This document shows, in pieces, positions 26,056 through 34,663 of a stretch of 64,000 bases of DNA. Each line of letters begins with the position of its first letter. Position 1 is the stretch's first letter. The translations under genes and the position numbers were made by a program. The stretch is from Aquicella siphonis (GTDB lineage: Bacteria; Pseudomonadota; Gammaproteobacteria; DSM-16500), in assembly GCF_902459485.1 (NCBI RefSeq), contig NZ_LR699119.1:310001-374000 (forward strand), in the 5' to 3' direction. The notes under the pieces were generated by a model, which worked only from the letters and a program-made list of their open reading frames with translations, was not told where the DNA came from and searched no databases.

Positions 26056-27816
26056 ATGACTGAAAACAGGAATGACAGATTGTCTGACGAAGCGCGGCGT
26101 CGTCACAGTTTGAGCGTTGATGAAGATGCGCGCGAGATTGAAGAAGAAAGACAGCGTCTGCTTGCCCCGCGCCAGCCGCTGTTACGGTCAGCTCACCCGG
26201 CTGACGATGGGCATGGGCATCCTGTGGAACCCCTCCAGGTCGAGCCTGCGCAATTGAAAAGCGCAAAAAGGCATCTGGCTTTTCCCACCCGCCAGCGGCT
26301 AGGCGGATATGCCATGAAAATTCTTTGGGGAGTTTTATTGGGCGCCGGCACTCTGGTGGGCATTATGGCGCTGGTTCCGACCGCACACTTTCTCATTATC
26401 GGTCTGCTTGCTGCGGGAGCGATCGCCTATACAGCAAAGACTGTCTGGGATATTCGCAAGAAGCACCAGGAAGAAAAACACCTGACCAGTGAAGTGAACC
26501 GGCTGGTGGATGAAAGCATGGATGAATTTCAAAGGAATACTGATATTGACATGCTGGAAACGCTGGTGGACTCCCTGGAAAGCCATGCTGCGGTCAAGCC
26601 GGACAGGGAGATGCTATATGCGCATGTCTGTGAAATGGAAGAGTCGCTGAATCGCCTGAAGCCGCTTGCGGCAGTCAAAAAAACCATGGATCCGGACAAT
26701 CCCCATACGCCGGCGGCCCGCTACGAAACCTATTTGCGCACCCATGATGTCGAACAGCGTATTCGTAGTTGCAAGGCGCGAATAGACCGGCTCAGAGATG
26801 TTCCGGGATCTGCGCACCAGGAGCATCACCGTCACATTGCCAGGGTCACTCCGGTAAAAGCGGAAAAAGGCTGGTTTCACAGCCCCAGAGTGTTTTTTCA
26901 AAAACTGGGCAACCGTGCCCTGGATTTTTTGGGCGGCGCGACGGCAGGCGTTGCGATAGGCGTAGGTATTATGTCTTTCGTTGCGGGCGCAGCGGCGGCG
27001 GGCGCTCTCTTGTCCAATCCGGTAGGTTGGGCGATGCTGGGCATTATTGCCGGCGCGGTCGCGGTTGGTACGCTTGCGGTAGTCATCAATTACACGGTAT
27101 CGCGTGCCCAGCAGAAAAAAATTGATAGTTTGTCCACCACCAAGGCGGGACTGGAAAATACCCAGACCGGCTTGCGGAAAATCAATACCAGCATGCGGCA
27201 AATGCTGCAAATACAGCAGCATGCCGCGAATGCGTACCAGCACGAACAGCGCGCGCTAAATCTGGAGCATGACAAAAACCTGCTGCTTGCTGAAACTCAG
27301 GAAGTCAGGAACACAACATTGCGCATCATGGATGAATTGCATCATGAACGGGAAAGGTTCACCGCGGTGGATCGTGAAAAAAATGTTCTCGCGGAACAGC
27401 ATGAGCAGGCGTTAAGGGAAGCGGAGCTTCATCGCCGGGAGTTGCAGGCGGCTGAAGATGCGAAGCGTGAACTGGTCTTGCAGCACGAGAGAGTGCTTAG
27501 AGACGCTGAAGAACGTCAAAGACAGCTTGATTTGGCAGAGCGCGCGAAACGCGAGCTGGAATCCAGGCATGAACAGGCCGTGCGGGAAGCTGAGGCGCGG
27601 CAAAAACTTCTGGAGGCGGCGGAGCTTGCAAAACGTGAATTGGAAGCGCGGCATCAGCAGGAGTTGAAAGAAGCGGCGGAGCGCGTCGCGAAATTGCAGG
27701 CTGAAGCCGAGCTGGCCACTGCCAAGGCAAGAGAAGCCGAGCTTAGGGCTGAACAAGTCCTGCGGGAAAAAGAAGCAGCGGAATCCAGAAAAGGCACTGC
27801 TCCCAAGGATTCTTAA
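26056..27816 (+). CDS. Membrane protein with a 28-residue-repeat coiled coil, candidate effector
   Basis: 586 residues; GAGAGG lies just before ATG 26056. Not recognised as a named family. Residues 1-85 are charged and likely disordered. Two hairpins of paired membrane helices occur at about 87-127 and 295-346, separated by a helical, Glu-rich region. From about 365 to the end is one long coiled coil. Within it a unit of exactly 28 residues repeats four times, with equivalent Leu at 445, 473, 501 and 529 and a core of A-K-R-E-L ... H-E-x-x-x-R-E-A-E; 28 is four heptads. No signal peptide. The double membrane hairpin plus coiled coil is common in Legionella and Coxiella proteins that act on host membranes; that role is inference. 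It stands alone in the place hfq often occupies. Confidence 0.75.
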   Translation: MTENRNDRLSDEARRRHSLSVDEDAREIEEERQRLLAPRQPLLRSAHPADDGHGHPVEPLQVEPAQLKSAKRHLAFPTRQRLGGYAMKILWGVLLGAGTLVGIMALVPTAHFLIIGLLAAGAIAYTAKTVWDIRKKHQEEKHLTSEVNRLVDESMDEFQRNTDIDMLETLVDSLESHAAVKPDREMLYAHVCEMEESLNRLKPLAAVKKTMDPDNPHTPAARYETYLRTHDVEQRIRSCKARIDRLRDVPGSAHQEHHRHIARVTPVKAEKGWFHSPRVFFQKLGNRALDFLGGATAGVAIGVGIMSFVAGAAAAGALLSNPVGWAMLGIIAGAVAVGTLAVVINYTVSRAQQKKIDSLSTTKAGLENTQTGLRKINTSMRQMLQIQQHAANAYQHEQRALNLEHDKNLLLAETQEVRNTTLRIMDELHHERERFTAVDREKNVLAEQHEQALREAELHRRELQAAEDAKRELVLQHERVLRDAEERQRQLDLAERAKRELESRHEQAVREAEARQKLLEAAELAKRELEARHQQELKEAAERVAKLQAEAELATAKAREAELRAEQVLREKEAAESRKGTAPKDS

Positions 27817-27897
27817 GCTGGCAACATAACACAGGAGATGTTTTAGAAGACCTGTATACTGGCAGGAAATCCTATGCGAGGAAACCGGAACAGCAAG

Positions 27898-28563
27898 TCA
27901 CGGAATGTGGTAATAGGGATTAGGCAGCTTGTAAGTCTTGTCTGCGTATCCGCCGCGCAAATCGCTCTTTTGGTCGCCGATATTCAGGAGGATGTCATAC
28001 CCTTGATCGGCCAGCTGTTTGCGCATGGCGATCTTGTAAACTGATGCCGGCGCCTTTTTATATTCTCCGGCGCGCAGGATTAATCCGTCATGATTGACAT
28101 ACCCGGCTTTTTTCAGGTTTTTTTCAGTGACTTCGCGTTCTTCTTCCTGCCTGCCGGTGATGAAAAACACGGCGATTTGATTGGCTTTGGCATACCGATA
28201 CAGTTTCAGCGTTGGCGCGATGGCTTCATCCTCGCCCTTGTCTTCATCCTGGCGAATTTCTTCCAGCGTGCCGCCAAAATCCAGCCTGACCATGTCGGGA
28301 TAATTTGATAATGAGGTTTCATCAATATCCAGGACTATGGCAGGCTTTTTACCGTGAAATTTTCCTTGGTCGATACGCATTTCCAGATAGCGCATGGCTT
28401 GCTGCATCATGCTGCTGATGTCATGATCATATTCGCCGGAATCGTGATAATGCTTGAGGTCTTTTTTGATGAATGCCAAATTGACGGGTTCTTTGGCGTA
28501 AACCAGCATGGAAGCCGACAGCGTGCCGGCCAGCAATAAGGAAGCTAGAGTTTTCAGGCGCAT
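27898..28563 (-). CDS. Secreted HAD-superfamily acid phosphatase
   Basis: 221 residues from ATG 28563 (M-R-L-K-T-L-A-S-L-L-L starts a clear signal peptide ending near V-Y-A-K); the longer frame to 28647 overlaps rpoZ. The core is the class-B/lipoprotein-e(P4)-like acid phosphatase fold: nucleophile and acid in V-L-D-I-D-E-T-S-L-S-N (Asp79, Asp81), F-I-T-G-R motif II, a conserved Lys in motif III, and N-I-G-D-Q-K-S-D-L motif IV. It probably dephosphorylates small substrates in the periplasm or outside. No lipobox Cys is seen. It begins 4 bases after rpoZ, in the position held by spoT in E. coli. Confidence 0.88.
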   Translation of the reverse strand: MRLKTLASLLLAGTLSASMLVYAKEPVNLAFIKKDLKHYHDSGEYDHDISSMMQQAMRYLEMRIDQGKFHGKKPAIVLDIDETSLSNYPDMVRLDFGGTLEEIRQDEDKGEDEAIAPTLKLYRYAKANQIAVFFITGRQEEEREVTEKNLKKAGYVNHDGLILRAGEYKKAPASVYKIAMRKQLADQGYDILLNIGDQKSDLRGGYADKTYKLPNPYYHIP

Positions 28564-28567
28564 GATT

Positions 28568-28888
28568 TTATTCTTCGTCAGAGGGTGTTGCCGGGTGAGC
28601 GATAGTGGTTTCGTGATCGATGGCCGTATCGTGGGATTCGCTGCCATGATGCGAATTGGATATGCTTCCCAGTTGTTCTTCCTGGGATTCCATCATGTTC
28701 ACATTCTGCATGCTGGTATAACCCGCAGCGATTTCCCGTAAGGCGACCACCGTGGGCTTGTCATTGTCCCAATCCACCCGGGGTTCTTTGCCGCGCATTA
28801 ACTGGCGTGCCCGTTTGGCTGCCACAATAACCAATTCAAACCGGTTTTTGACGTTCTTCAAGCAATCTTCAACTGTCACTCTCGCCAT
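28568..28888 (-). CDS. rpoZ: DNA-directed RNA polymerase omega subunit
   Basis: 106 residues. The conserved N-terminal part ([26 protein letters not shown]) and V-A-L-R-E-I-A-A-G identify omega, which folds around the beta-prime C-terminus and supports ppGpp binding. The last 40 residues are acidic and His-rich (H-H-G-S-E-S-H-D-T) and variable in the family. It follows gmk, as in most Gammaproteobacteria, with a 150-base gap that may hold its own promoter. Confidence 0.96.
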   Translation of the reverse strand: MARVTVEDCLKNVKNRFELVIVAAKRARQLMRGKEPRVDWDNDKPTVVALREIAAGYTSMQNVNMMESQEEQLGSISNSHHGSESHDTAIDHETTIAHPATPSDEE

Positions 28889-29038
28889 GGTCTATACCTT
28901 TAACTTTTATGGTTCACAGAAAGCCACATATGATACAAGAATTTATCTTAAAAAGGTATGTTTCATCGGGCGTTTCCACCGGCGCAGGGCATGACGCTGA
29001 TTTATTTGGCAAAATAGGCGCAATCTCTCCCAGGCTTA

Positions 29039-29668
29039 TCAGGCCGGGCGGATAGTGACGAGTTCATCGATCAGTTTGGCATACCGGGATGCCTGGCGTT
29101 TTTGCACCAGTCGTCCCGCTTCGATAATGACGGTGATGTCATGCTGGGCGCGGGAAAATTCATCGTTGACCACGACATAATCAAATTCGTGAATATGAGA
29201 AACCGTTTCTTGCACATCCGCCAGCCGTTTTTTGATAACTTCAGGATGGTCTTGATTGCGTTTGATCAGCCGGTCTTGCAAATCATTCAAGGAGGGAGGA
29301 AGTATAAAAATTCCTGTTGATTGAGGAAACAGGCGCTTGATTTGCTGCTGCCCCTGCCAGTCAATTTCCAGTATGACATCCATTCCTTGTGCCAGTGTTT
29401 TCTCCACCCAGCTTTTTGAAGTGCCGTACTGGTTGCCGAAAATCATCGCATGCTCAAGAAAATCATGATGTTCTATCATGCGCTGGAATTCCATATTGTC
29501 CACGAAATAATAATTGACGCCGTGCGTCTCTCCGGGGCGTTTGGGACGGGTGGTATGGGAAATGGACACCGTGATTTTAGGAATGGAATCCACCACAGCT
29601 TTGACCAGCGAGGTCTTGCCGGCGCCGGAAGGGGCGGCGATGATGTAAAGATTCCCGGTTTCAGCCAT
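29039..29668 (-). CDS. gmk: Guanylate kinase
   Basis: 209 residues from ATG 29668 (M-A-E-T-G-N-L-Y-I-I-A-A-P-S-G-A-G-K-T-S); the frame is open further upstream into hldE, but this is the family start. It phosphorylates GMP and dGMP. The P-loop (A-P-S-G-A-G-K-T-S-L), the GMP-binding S-x-T-R-P-K-R-P-G-E and the V-I-L-E-I-D-W-Q-G block are intact. The start overlaps the end of hldE by 8 bases, so they are translationally coupled. Confidence 0.97.
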   Translation of the reverse strand: MAETGNLYIIAAPSGAGKTSLVKAVVDSIPKITVSISHTTRPKRPGETHGVNYYFVDNMEFQRMIEHHDFLEHAMIFGNQYGTSKSWVEKTLAQGMDVILEIDWQGQQQIKRLFPQSTGIFILPPSLNDLQDRLIKRNQDHPEVIKKRLADVQETVSHIHEFDYVVVNDEFSRAQHDITVIIEAGRLVQKRQASRYAKLIDELVTIRPA

Positions 29669-31136
29669 ATTGGCGAGCCTCATCCAGGTTATTGCCTGTT
29701 TCTCCCGCGAGATCCAGAATGCGGTTGATAATGGTGCTGCTAGAGGAAATCTTGTTTCCCAGTATTCGCACCTCACCGCCGTACGAGCGCACAATGTCTG
29801 CGCCTACCACCTGGTCCAGCCGGTATTCGCCGCCCTTGACCAGCACATCCGGTTTAAGAATGCGCAGAAGCCGTTCAGGCGTGTCATCGGCAAAAGGCAC
29901 GACCCAATCCACGGCATCCAAACCAGCCAACACCGTCATACGGTGTTCCAGGTGGTTGACGGGGCGGCTGGGGCCTTTCAGCTTTTGTATGGAAGCATCG
30001 TCATTGACGGCTACAACCAGGAAGTCGCCCAGTTGTTTGGCCATTTGCAGGCAGGTGACATGGCCTGCGTGGATGATGTCGAAGCAGCCGTTGGTGAAGA
30101 TAATTCTTTTTCCTTGGGCGCGGGCTTCCTTGACAGCTCTAAGCAATTGCTCTTCATTCATGATGCCAGTGGCAAAACTGGTTTTGCCCGTCAGGGCGAC
30201 TTGCAGTTCGGGTGTGCTCACGATAGCGGCACCCAGTTTGCCAACGGCGATACTGGCTGCTAGATTGGCGAGCGCGGTGGCTTGCGGCAGAGCCATGCCG
30301 GCCGCGACGGCGGTGCCCAGCATGCTGATAACGGTGTCGCCGGCGCCAGTCACATCCAGGACTTCTCGTGCATAAGCGGGCAAATGCAGGGAAGAGTCTT
30401 TCTCTATGAGCGTCATTCCGTCTTCCCCGCGGGTGACGAGAAGCGTATCAATGGCATAGCGGGCGAGTAATTCACGGCCTTTTTGAAGTATTTCCTGCTC
30501 GCTTCCACAGTAACCCACCACCGCTTCGAATTCCTTGAAGTTCGGGGTAATGATATTCGCATGCCGGTAAATACTGAAATCCTGTCCCTTGGGATCTACA
30601 AGAACGGGCACGCCGGCTTCGCGCGCGAGCTGTATCAAGGCCTGGGGGTTGGACAAGGTGCCCTTTTTATAGTCTGACAGGATCAAAAGGTTCGCGCCGC
30701 CCAGGTATTTTCTGCAGCGCTCGATCAGCAAATCCTTGCTGGAAGCAACGACTTTTTCTTCGAAATCCATGCGTAATAATTGCTGATGCCGGCTGATCAC
30801 GCGCAGCTTGATGATGGTGGAAAGGTTGTCCAGCCTGCATAAATCATGGATCACCCCGGCGGCAGTCAACTGGCGGTCCAGCAGGCCAGCGGCCTCGTCG
30901 TTGCCGGTGATGCCGAGCAACGTGGTTTTCGCACCCAGGGCAGCGATATTCAGCGCGACATTACCCGCTCCGCCCGGACGATTATCCGCGCCTTCAATTT
31001 TCACAATGGGAACCGGCGCCTCGGGGGAAATTCGTGACGTATCTCCGAACCAGTAACGGTCAAGCATGACATCGCCGATCACGAGGACCGAAGCGGTGCC
31101 AAAATCGGGTAATGACTGCGGCAGTGGGTATTGCAT
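29661..31136 (-). CDS. hldE: Bifunctional heptose-7-phosphate kinase / heptose-1-phosphate adenylyltransferase
   Basis: 491 residues from ATG 31136 (AGGGAT upstream); a TTG at 31157 is less likely. It makes ADP-heptose for the LPS inner core. Residues 1-320 are a PfkB-type kinase (G-D-V-M-L-D-R-Y-W, R-P-G-G-A-G-N-V-A, and V-T-G-A-G-D-T-V with the catalytic Asp). Residues 350-491 are the cytidylyltransferase-like domain (T-N-G-C-F-D-I-I-H-A-G-H-V and the I-S-S-S-S-T-I-I end motif). Both halves are fused as in E. coli. The partner waaA at 31352 is divergent, so an LPS core pair lies around this intergenic region. Confidence 0.97.
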   Translation of the reverse strand: MQYPLPQSLPDFGTASVLVIGDVMLDRYWFGDTSRISPEAPVPIVKIEGADNRPGGAGNVALNIAALGAKTTLLGITGNDEAAGLLDRQLTAAGVIHDLCRLDNLSTIIKLRVISRHQQLLRMDFEEKVVASSKDLLIERCRKYLGGANLLILSDYKKGTLSNPQALIQLAREAGVPVLVDPKGQDFSIYRHANIITPNFKEFEAVVGYCGSEQEILQKGRELLARYAIDTLLVTRGEDGMTLIEKDSSLHLPAYAREVLDVTGAGDTVISMLGTAVAAGMALPQATALANLAASIAVGKLGAAIVSTPELQVALTGKTSFATGIMNEEQLLRAVKEARAQGKRIIFTNGCFDIIHAGHVTCLQMAKQLGDFLVVAVNDDASIQKLKGPSRPVNHLEHRMTVLAGLDAVDWVVPFADDTPERLLRILKPDVLVKGGEYRLDQVVGADIVRSYGGEVRILGNKISSSSTIINRILDLAGETGNNLDEARQYG

Positions 31137-31351
31137 GTTATCCCTGGCTGAATTCAAATTTGCGAGATTCTATCATTTTCAATAGAGGGGGGCAAAACTA
31201 TCAGTACCGCTCCAGGCTGCCGGCTCACGCGGCAGGGCAGCATCATGACTTGCAAATGCCAGGCTGATCTTGCAACATTAGCCCTCGTTTGCGCGGGTTG
31301 AGACCGCACGGACTATATGAATATTAATTGACGGGCACCGGGACATTAAAC

Positions 31352-32623
31352 GTGCGATACCTGTATACCTTCTTGTTTTATCTTGCATTACCGTTTGTTT
31401 TTCTGCGCTTGTGGTGGAAGTCACGGAATCAGCCGGAATACCGCGAACGCCTGGGCGAACGGCTGGGATATTATCCCTTCAGGCTGGAAAAATGCATCTG
31501 GGTGCATGCCGTGTCAGTGGGTGAGACGCTTGCCGCTATCCCCCTGATCAAAGGCCTGAAGGCGCGCTATCCCCATGTGCCTCTGCTGGTGACAACCATG
31601 ACGCCTACAGGCGCGGAACGGGTCAAATCCGCGTTTGGCGACAGTGTGAAGCATGCGTATATTCCCTATGACTTGCCGGGCGCGATGCAGCGTTTTATCG
31701 CCACTATGCATCCTGTCGTGTGCGTGATCATGGAAACCGAATTATGGCCGAATTTACTGGCTGCTTGCAGCCGCCGCAAAATACCCGTTTGTCTCGTGAA
31801 TGCCCGGCTTTCGGAAAAATCCGCGAAGGGGTATGGGCGGATTGCATCTCTGGCCAGGGAAATGCTGAGGAGAATTGATTTGATTGCGGCGCATGGGCAG
31901 GCGGATGCGGAACGGTTTGTAGCACTGGGCGCCTACAGGGAACGCATGATTACCACGGGAAATATAAAATTTGATATCGAATTGCCGCAGGATTTGCAGG
32001 AGCGCAGCGCTTCCCTGCGCGCGGAGATGGGCGGCGCGCGGTTTGTCTGGATAGCCGCCAGCACACATGAAGGCGAGGAAGAAATCATTCTTGCCGCGCA
32101 TGAGTTGATACGGGCGCAAAACCCCAGTGCCTTGTTGATTCTTGTGCCGCGCCATCCTGCCCGATTCGATGCGATCGCGCATCTGGCCGCGCAGATGTTT
32201 ATGACAGCGCGCCGCAGCCGGCAAGAGAAATGCACGCCCGATACAGCCGTTTATCTGGGTGACACGATGGGAGAACTGCTGCTTATGTACGGCGCATCTG
32301 ATGTGGCGTTTGTTGCGGGCAGTCTGATTCCGCGCGGAGGGCATAATATGCTGGAGCCCGGAGCGCTGGGCAAGCCGATACTGACCGGGCCGCATTTGTT
32401 TAATTTTGCAGAAATCAGTGAGTTATTTGTAGCCGCAAACGCTCTGAATAAAGTGACGGATGCGCAGTCGCTTGCGGAAGGCCTCATGAATTTGATGCGG
32501 CATCCGCAGGAGCGCGAACAAATGGGTGCGCGGGCCTTGCAGGTCATTTCCCGCAACCGGGGAGCACTCAGCAAACAGATTGAATTGGTAAGCAGTGCCA
32601 TCAGTTCGCAATTGATTCGTTAA
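31352..32623 (+). CDS. waaA: 3-deoxy-D-manno-octulosonic acid (Kdo) transferase
   Basis: 423 residues from GTG 31352 (V-R-Y-L-Y-T-F-L-F-Y); a TTG at 31328 in the same frame is the alternative and neither has a strong ribosome site. One N-terminal membrane anchor (about residues 3-22) is followed by a GT-B fold. Motifs include V-H-A-V-S-V-G-E (catalytic Glu), M-E-T-E-L-W-P-N-L, and G-S-L-I-P-R-G-G-H-N-M-L-E-P for donor binding. It transfers Kdo from CMP-Kdo to lipid A precursors on the inner face of the inner membrane. A single WaaA may add one or more Kdo units; the number cannot be read from sequence. Confidence 0.95.
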   Translation: MRYLYTFLFYLALPFVFLRLWWKSRNQPEYRERLGERLGYYPFRLEKCIWVHAVSVGETLAAIPLIKGLKARYPHVPLLVTTMTPTGAERVKSAFGDSVKHAYIPYDLPGAMQRFIATMHPVVCVIMETELWPNLLAACSRRKIPVCLVNARLSEKSAKGYGRIASLAREMLRRIDLIAAHGQADAERFVALGAYRERMITTGNIKFDIELPQDLQERSASLRAEMGGARFVWIAASTHEGEEEIILAAHELIRAQNPSALLILVPRHPARFDAIAHLAAQMFMTARRSRQEKCTPDTAVYLGDTMGELLLMYGASDVAFVAGSLIPRGGHNMLEPGALGKPILTGPHLFNFAEISELFVAANALNKVTDAQSLAEGLMNLMRHPQEREQMGARALQVISRNRGALSKQIELVSSAISSQLIR

Positions 32624-32661
32624 CAGCGGCGCGAAACGTTTTAAACGAGAGGTGTCTGATA

Positions 32662-33174
32662 ATGAAACTATTTGCTGTGTTACTGGGCGGCCGCGCAAAT
32701 GGCTGCAATATAGAATTGCATGATGTGGTTTTCGTGGCGGGACGCACGCTGGAAGAAACCTACCCTAAGCTGATAGGAAAATGGTTTGGCAGCAAAAAGC
32801 GTCTGCACATCGACTCAACAGTGGAGCTTAAATACGTAGACGGTCATGAGATCGTGATCAGCAGGGAAGCGCCGGCAGATGATAAAAAATTATTTTTCGT
32901 GAATTTTGGCGCTTACAAGCCTGGGTATTTTGGCGAAGTGCATGAAACCGCATTTTATGTGGGAACATCCAAGCCTGAAGTGCTGGCCCGCGCCAAAGAA
33001 GAGTTATGTCTTGCGCTGATGGAGCGGCATTGCGATGACAATTTGTCTATCGATGATATCATTTCAGTGTATGAAATCGATCAACACCACATTCATCTCA
33101 TTCCGACCACTGAACCCGCGGAGTTAAACATCATTTCTGAATACCGCAGACTGGATATGCCGGAAATATTCTAA
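32662..33174 (+). CDS. DUF1543 domain protein
   Basis: 170 residues; AGAGGTG is well placed before ATG 32662. The protein carries the DUF1543 pattern in two related halves: an N-terminal one (L-G-G-R-A-x-G-C-N-I-E-L-H-D-V-V-F) and a C-terminal one around residues 75-95 (K-L-F-F-V-N-F-G-A-Y and F-G-E-V-H-E-T-A-F). The family is common in Legionella and Acinetobacter-type genomes; no reaction is known. No signal peptide or membrane helix, so it is cytoplasmic. It stands 38 bases after waaA and may be co-transcribed with it. Confidence 0.85.
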   Translation: MKLFAVLLGGRANGCNIELHDVVFVAGRTLEETYPKLIGKWFGSKKRLHIDSTVELKYVDGHEIVISREAPADDKKLFFVNFGAYKPGYFGEVHETAFYVGTSKPEVLARAKEELCLALMERHCDDNLSIDDIISVYEIDQHHIHLIPTTEPAELNIISEYRRLDMPEIF

Positions 33175-33270
33175 TGCGCCGCCAGCCCTGGCGTTCAGGG
33201 GCCGCATGGTTGATTGCGCGAGGACGCACCGTACCAGGGCAATAAACGTCCTCGCTGGCGCCAGGCCGGT

Positions 33271-33921
33271 TTATTTGGCGACTTTCAAGTGATTCAGCAG
33301 GTTTGCGGGTTTGCGCTGGCCGGCCTCGGATTCGATGAAACAGATAGGCTCCACTTTTTCGTGTCTGGCAAAATCATCGGGCGAGATGAATCCGACTGTA
33401 TTGTAGTTAATGGTCACGCCAATAGATTTGAAACAGGTATAAGCATATTCAGAACAGATAAATGCGCGTTGGGATTCCGCATCCGCTTTCTGGCCGGGCA
33501 AGCCCAGCGTATGAAAACCAAGCCGCGCGGCGATATGGACTATTTCTTCCGTGCGGTAAGGGTATCCCAGCAAATCCACCGCGGAACGTGACAGCTTGCT
33601 GATATTTTCTTCCCTGACATCCTGGTGGCGGGCCAGCATCAGTTTGCCTTCATAGCCCTTACCAGTGGCGTTGTAATCGTGTACATAATTGCTCAGGGGA
33701 ATGGCGCGCACGCCTATGCTTTCCACGCTTTCAAGTACCATGATGCGTTCAATCGCGTCCAGCCGCAAAATGAATCCTACATGGCTCCAGACGCTGTTTG
33801 TGGCTTTCTTGATCAGCGTTGAAAATACAGAATTGCCTGAACACAACAAAATGTCACCGGAACGGATTTCATGTCTGAGTTCGTGATAGCGTTTGCTGGG
33901 CAGAGAGGGGTATTGTTCCAT
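33271..33921 (-). CDS. YiiX-like permuted NlpC/P60 (papain-fold) hydrolase
   Basis: 216 residues from ATG 33921, chosen because AGGAG lies 9 bases upstream; the frame is open to 33975 inside the uracil-DNA glycosylase gene. The circularly permuted papain-like layout is clear: R-S-G-D-I-L-L-C-S-G near the N-terminus, then W-S-H-V-G-F (catalytic His47), and I-C-S-E-Y (catalytic Cys156) late in the chain, the order of the YiiX/YaeF (C92-type) group. Relatives hydrolyse amide or ester bonds in peptides or lipids. There is no obvious signal peptide, so the site of action is unclear. It overlaps the 3' end of the upstream gene by 53 bases, implying coupling. Confidence 0.82.
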   Translation of the reverse strand: MEQYPSLPSKRYHELRHEIRSGDILLCSGNSVFSTLIKKATNSVWSHVGFILRLDAIERIMVLESVESIGVRAIPLSNYVHDYNATGKGYEGKLMLARHQDVREENISKLSRSAVDLLGYPYRTEEIVHIAARLGFHTLGLPGQKADAESQRAFICSEYAYTCFKSIGVTINYNTVGFISPDDFARHEKVEPICFIESEAGQRKPANLLNHLKVAK

Positions 33922-34588
33922 TTGTTGAAGCTCCTGATGGTTGTAACAATGTTCGTGCAAATCGCAAATCCACATAGGCTTTTTTCTTGTCTATGGGATT
34001 CCTCAATAAATACGCGGGATGATAGGTAACAATGAGGGGGATCTGACGGTCGCTGTAAGAATGCACTTTGCCGCGCAATGATTCCAGTGAGGACCGGGTT
34101 TTTAACAGGTAATGCGAAGCGATTCTTCCTACGGCCAGGATGACATCCGGCTGGATGAGTATAATTTGCTGATCTAGAAACGGCGTGCATTGCGCGACTT
34201 CCTCTGGCTGCGGGTCGCGGTTATTGGGCGGTCTGCATTTAAGAATATTGGCGATATAGACCTGGCTGCGTTCAAAACCGATGCTTTTGAGCATGGCAGT
34301 CAGCAATTGGCCGGCGCGGCCGACAAAAGGCTCGCCCTGCTGGTCTTCATGAAAGCCTGGCGCTTCCCCGATAACCATGAGGCTGGCTGTCCGGGAGCCT
34401 GTGCCAAATACTGTTTGCGTCCGCGAGGAGTGCAGGCCGCAGGCTGTACAGGCGGCGACCCGGGATTGCAGGGAAGCCCAGTCAGGCAAGCGCGGACAGG
34501 CCGGGGTTGAGTCTGCGGCGCGGGGATTCCGTTGCTGCCAGGCCAGGATTTCCAGGGTGTTCAGATAAGCGCGATGGGAATAATTCAT
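33869..34588 (-). CDS. Uracil-DNA glycosylase, type 4 (iron-sulfur)
   Basis: 239 residues. It removes uracil from DNA at the start of base excision repair. The four cluster cysteines are present (Cys47, Cys50, Cys118, Cys134), and the family blocks G-E-A-P-G-F-H-E-D (active site), G-x-P-F-V-G-R-A-G-Q-L-L and Y-H-P-A-Y-L-L-R are all visible. The N-terminal 40 residues (Y-L-x-T-L-x-I-x-x-W) are an extension also seen in Legionella and Pseudomonas homologues often annotated as phage SPO1 polymerase-related. The last about 18 residues overlap the following gene. Confidence 0.93.
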   Translation of the reverse strand: MNYSHRAYLNTLEILAWQQRNPRAADSTPACPRLPDWASLQSRVAACTACGLHSSRTQTVFGTGSRTASLMVIGEAPGFHEDQQGEPFVGRAGQLLTAMLKSIGFERSQVYIANILKCRPPNNRDPQPEEVAQCTPFLDQQIILIQPDVILAVGRIASHYLLKTRSSLESLRGKVHSYSDRQIPLIVTYHPAYLLRNPIDKKKAYVDLRFARTLLQPSGASTNGTIPLSAQQTLSRTQT

Positions 34589-34663
34589 TTTTGATCAATG
34601 ATAACAATGATTGAGACCGATCATTTTGACTTTATGAAATAAAGGATGCAAGCAGTTCCATGC

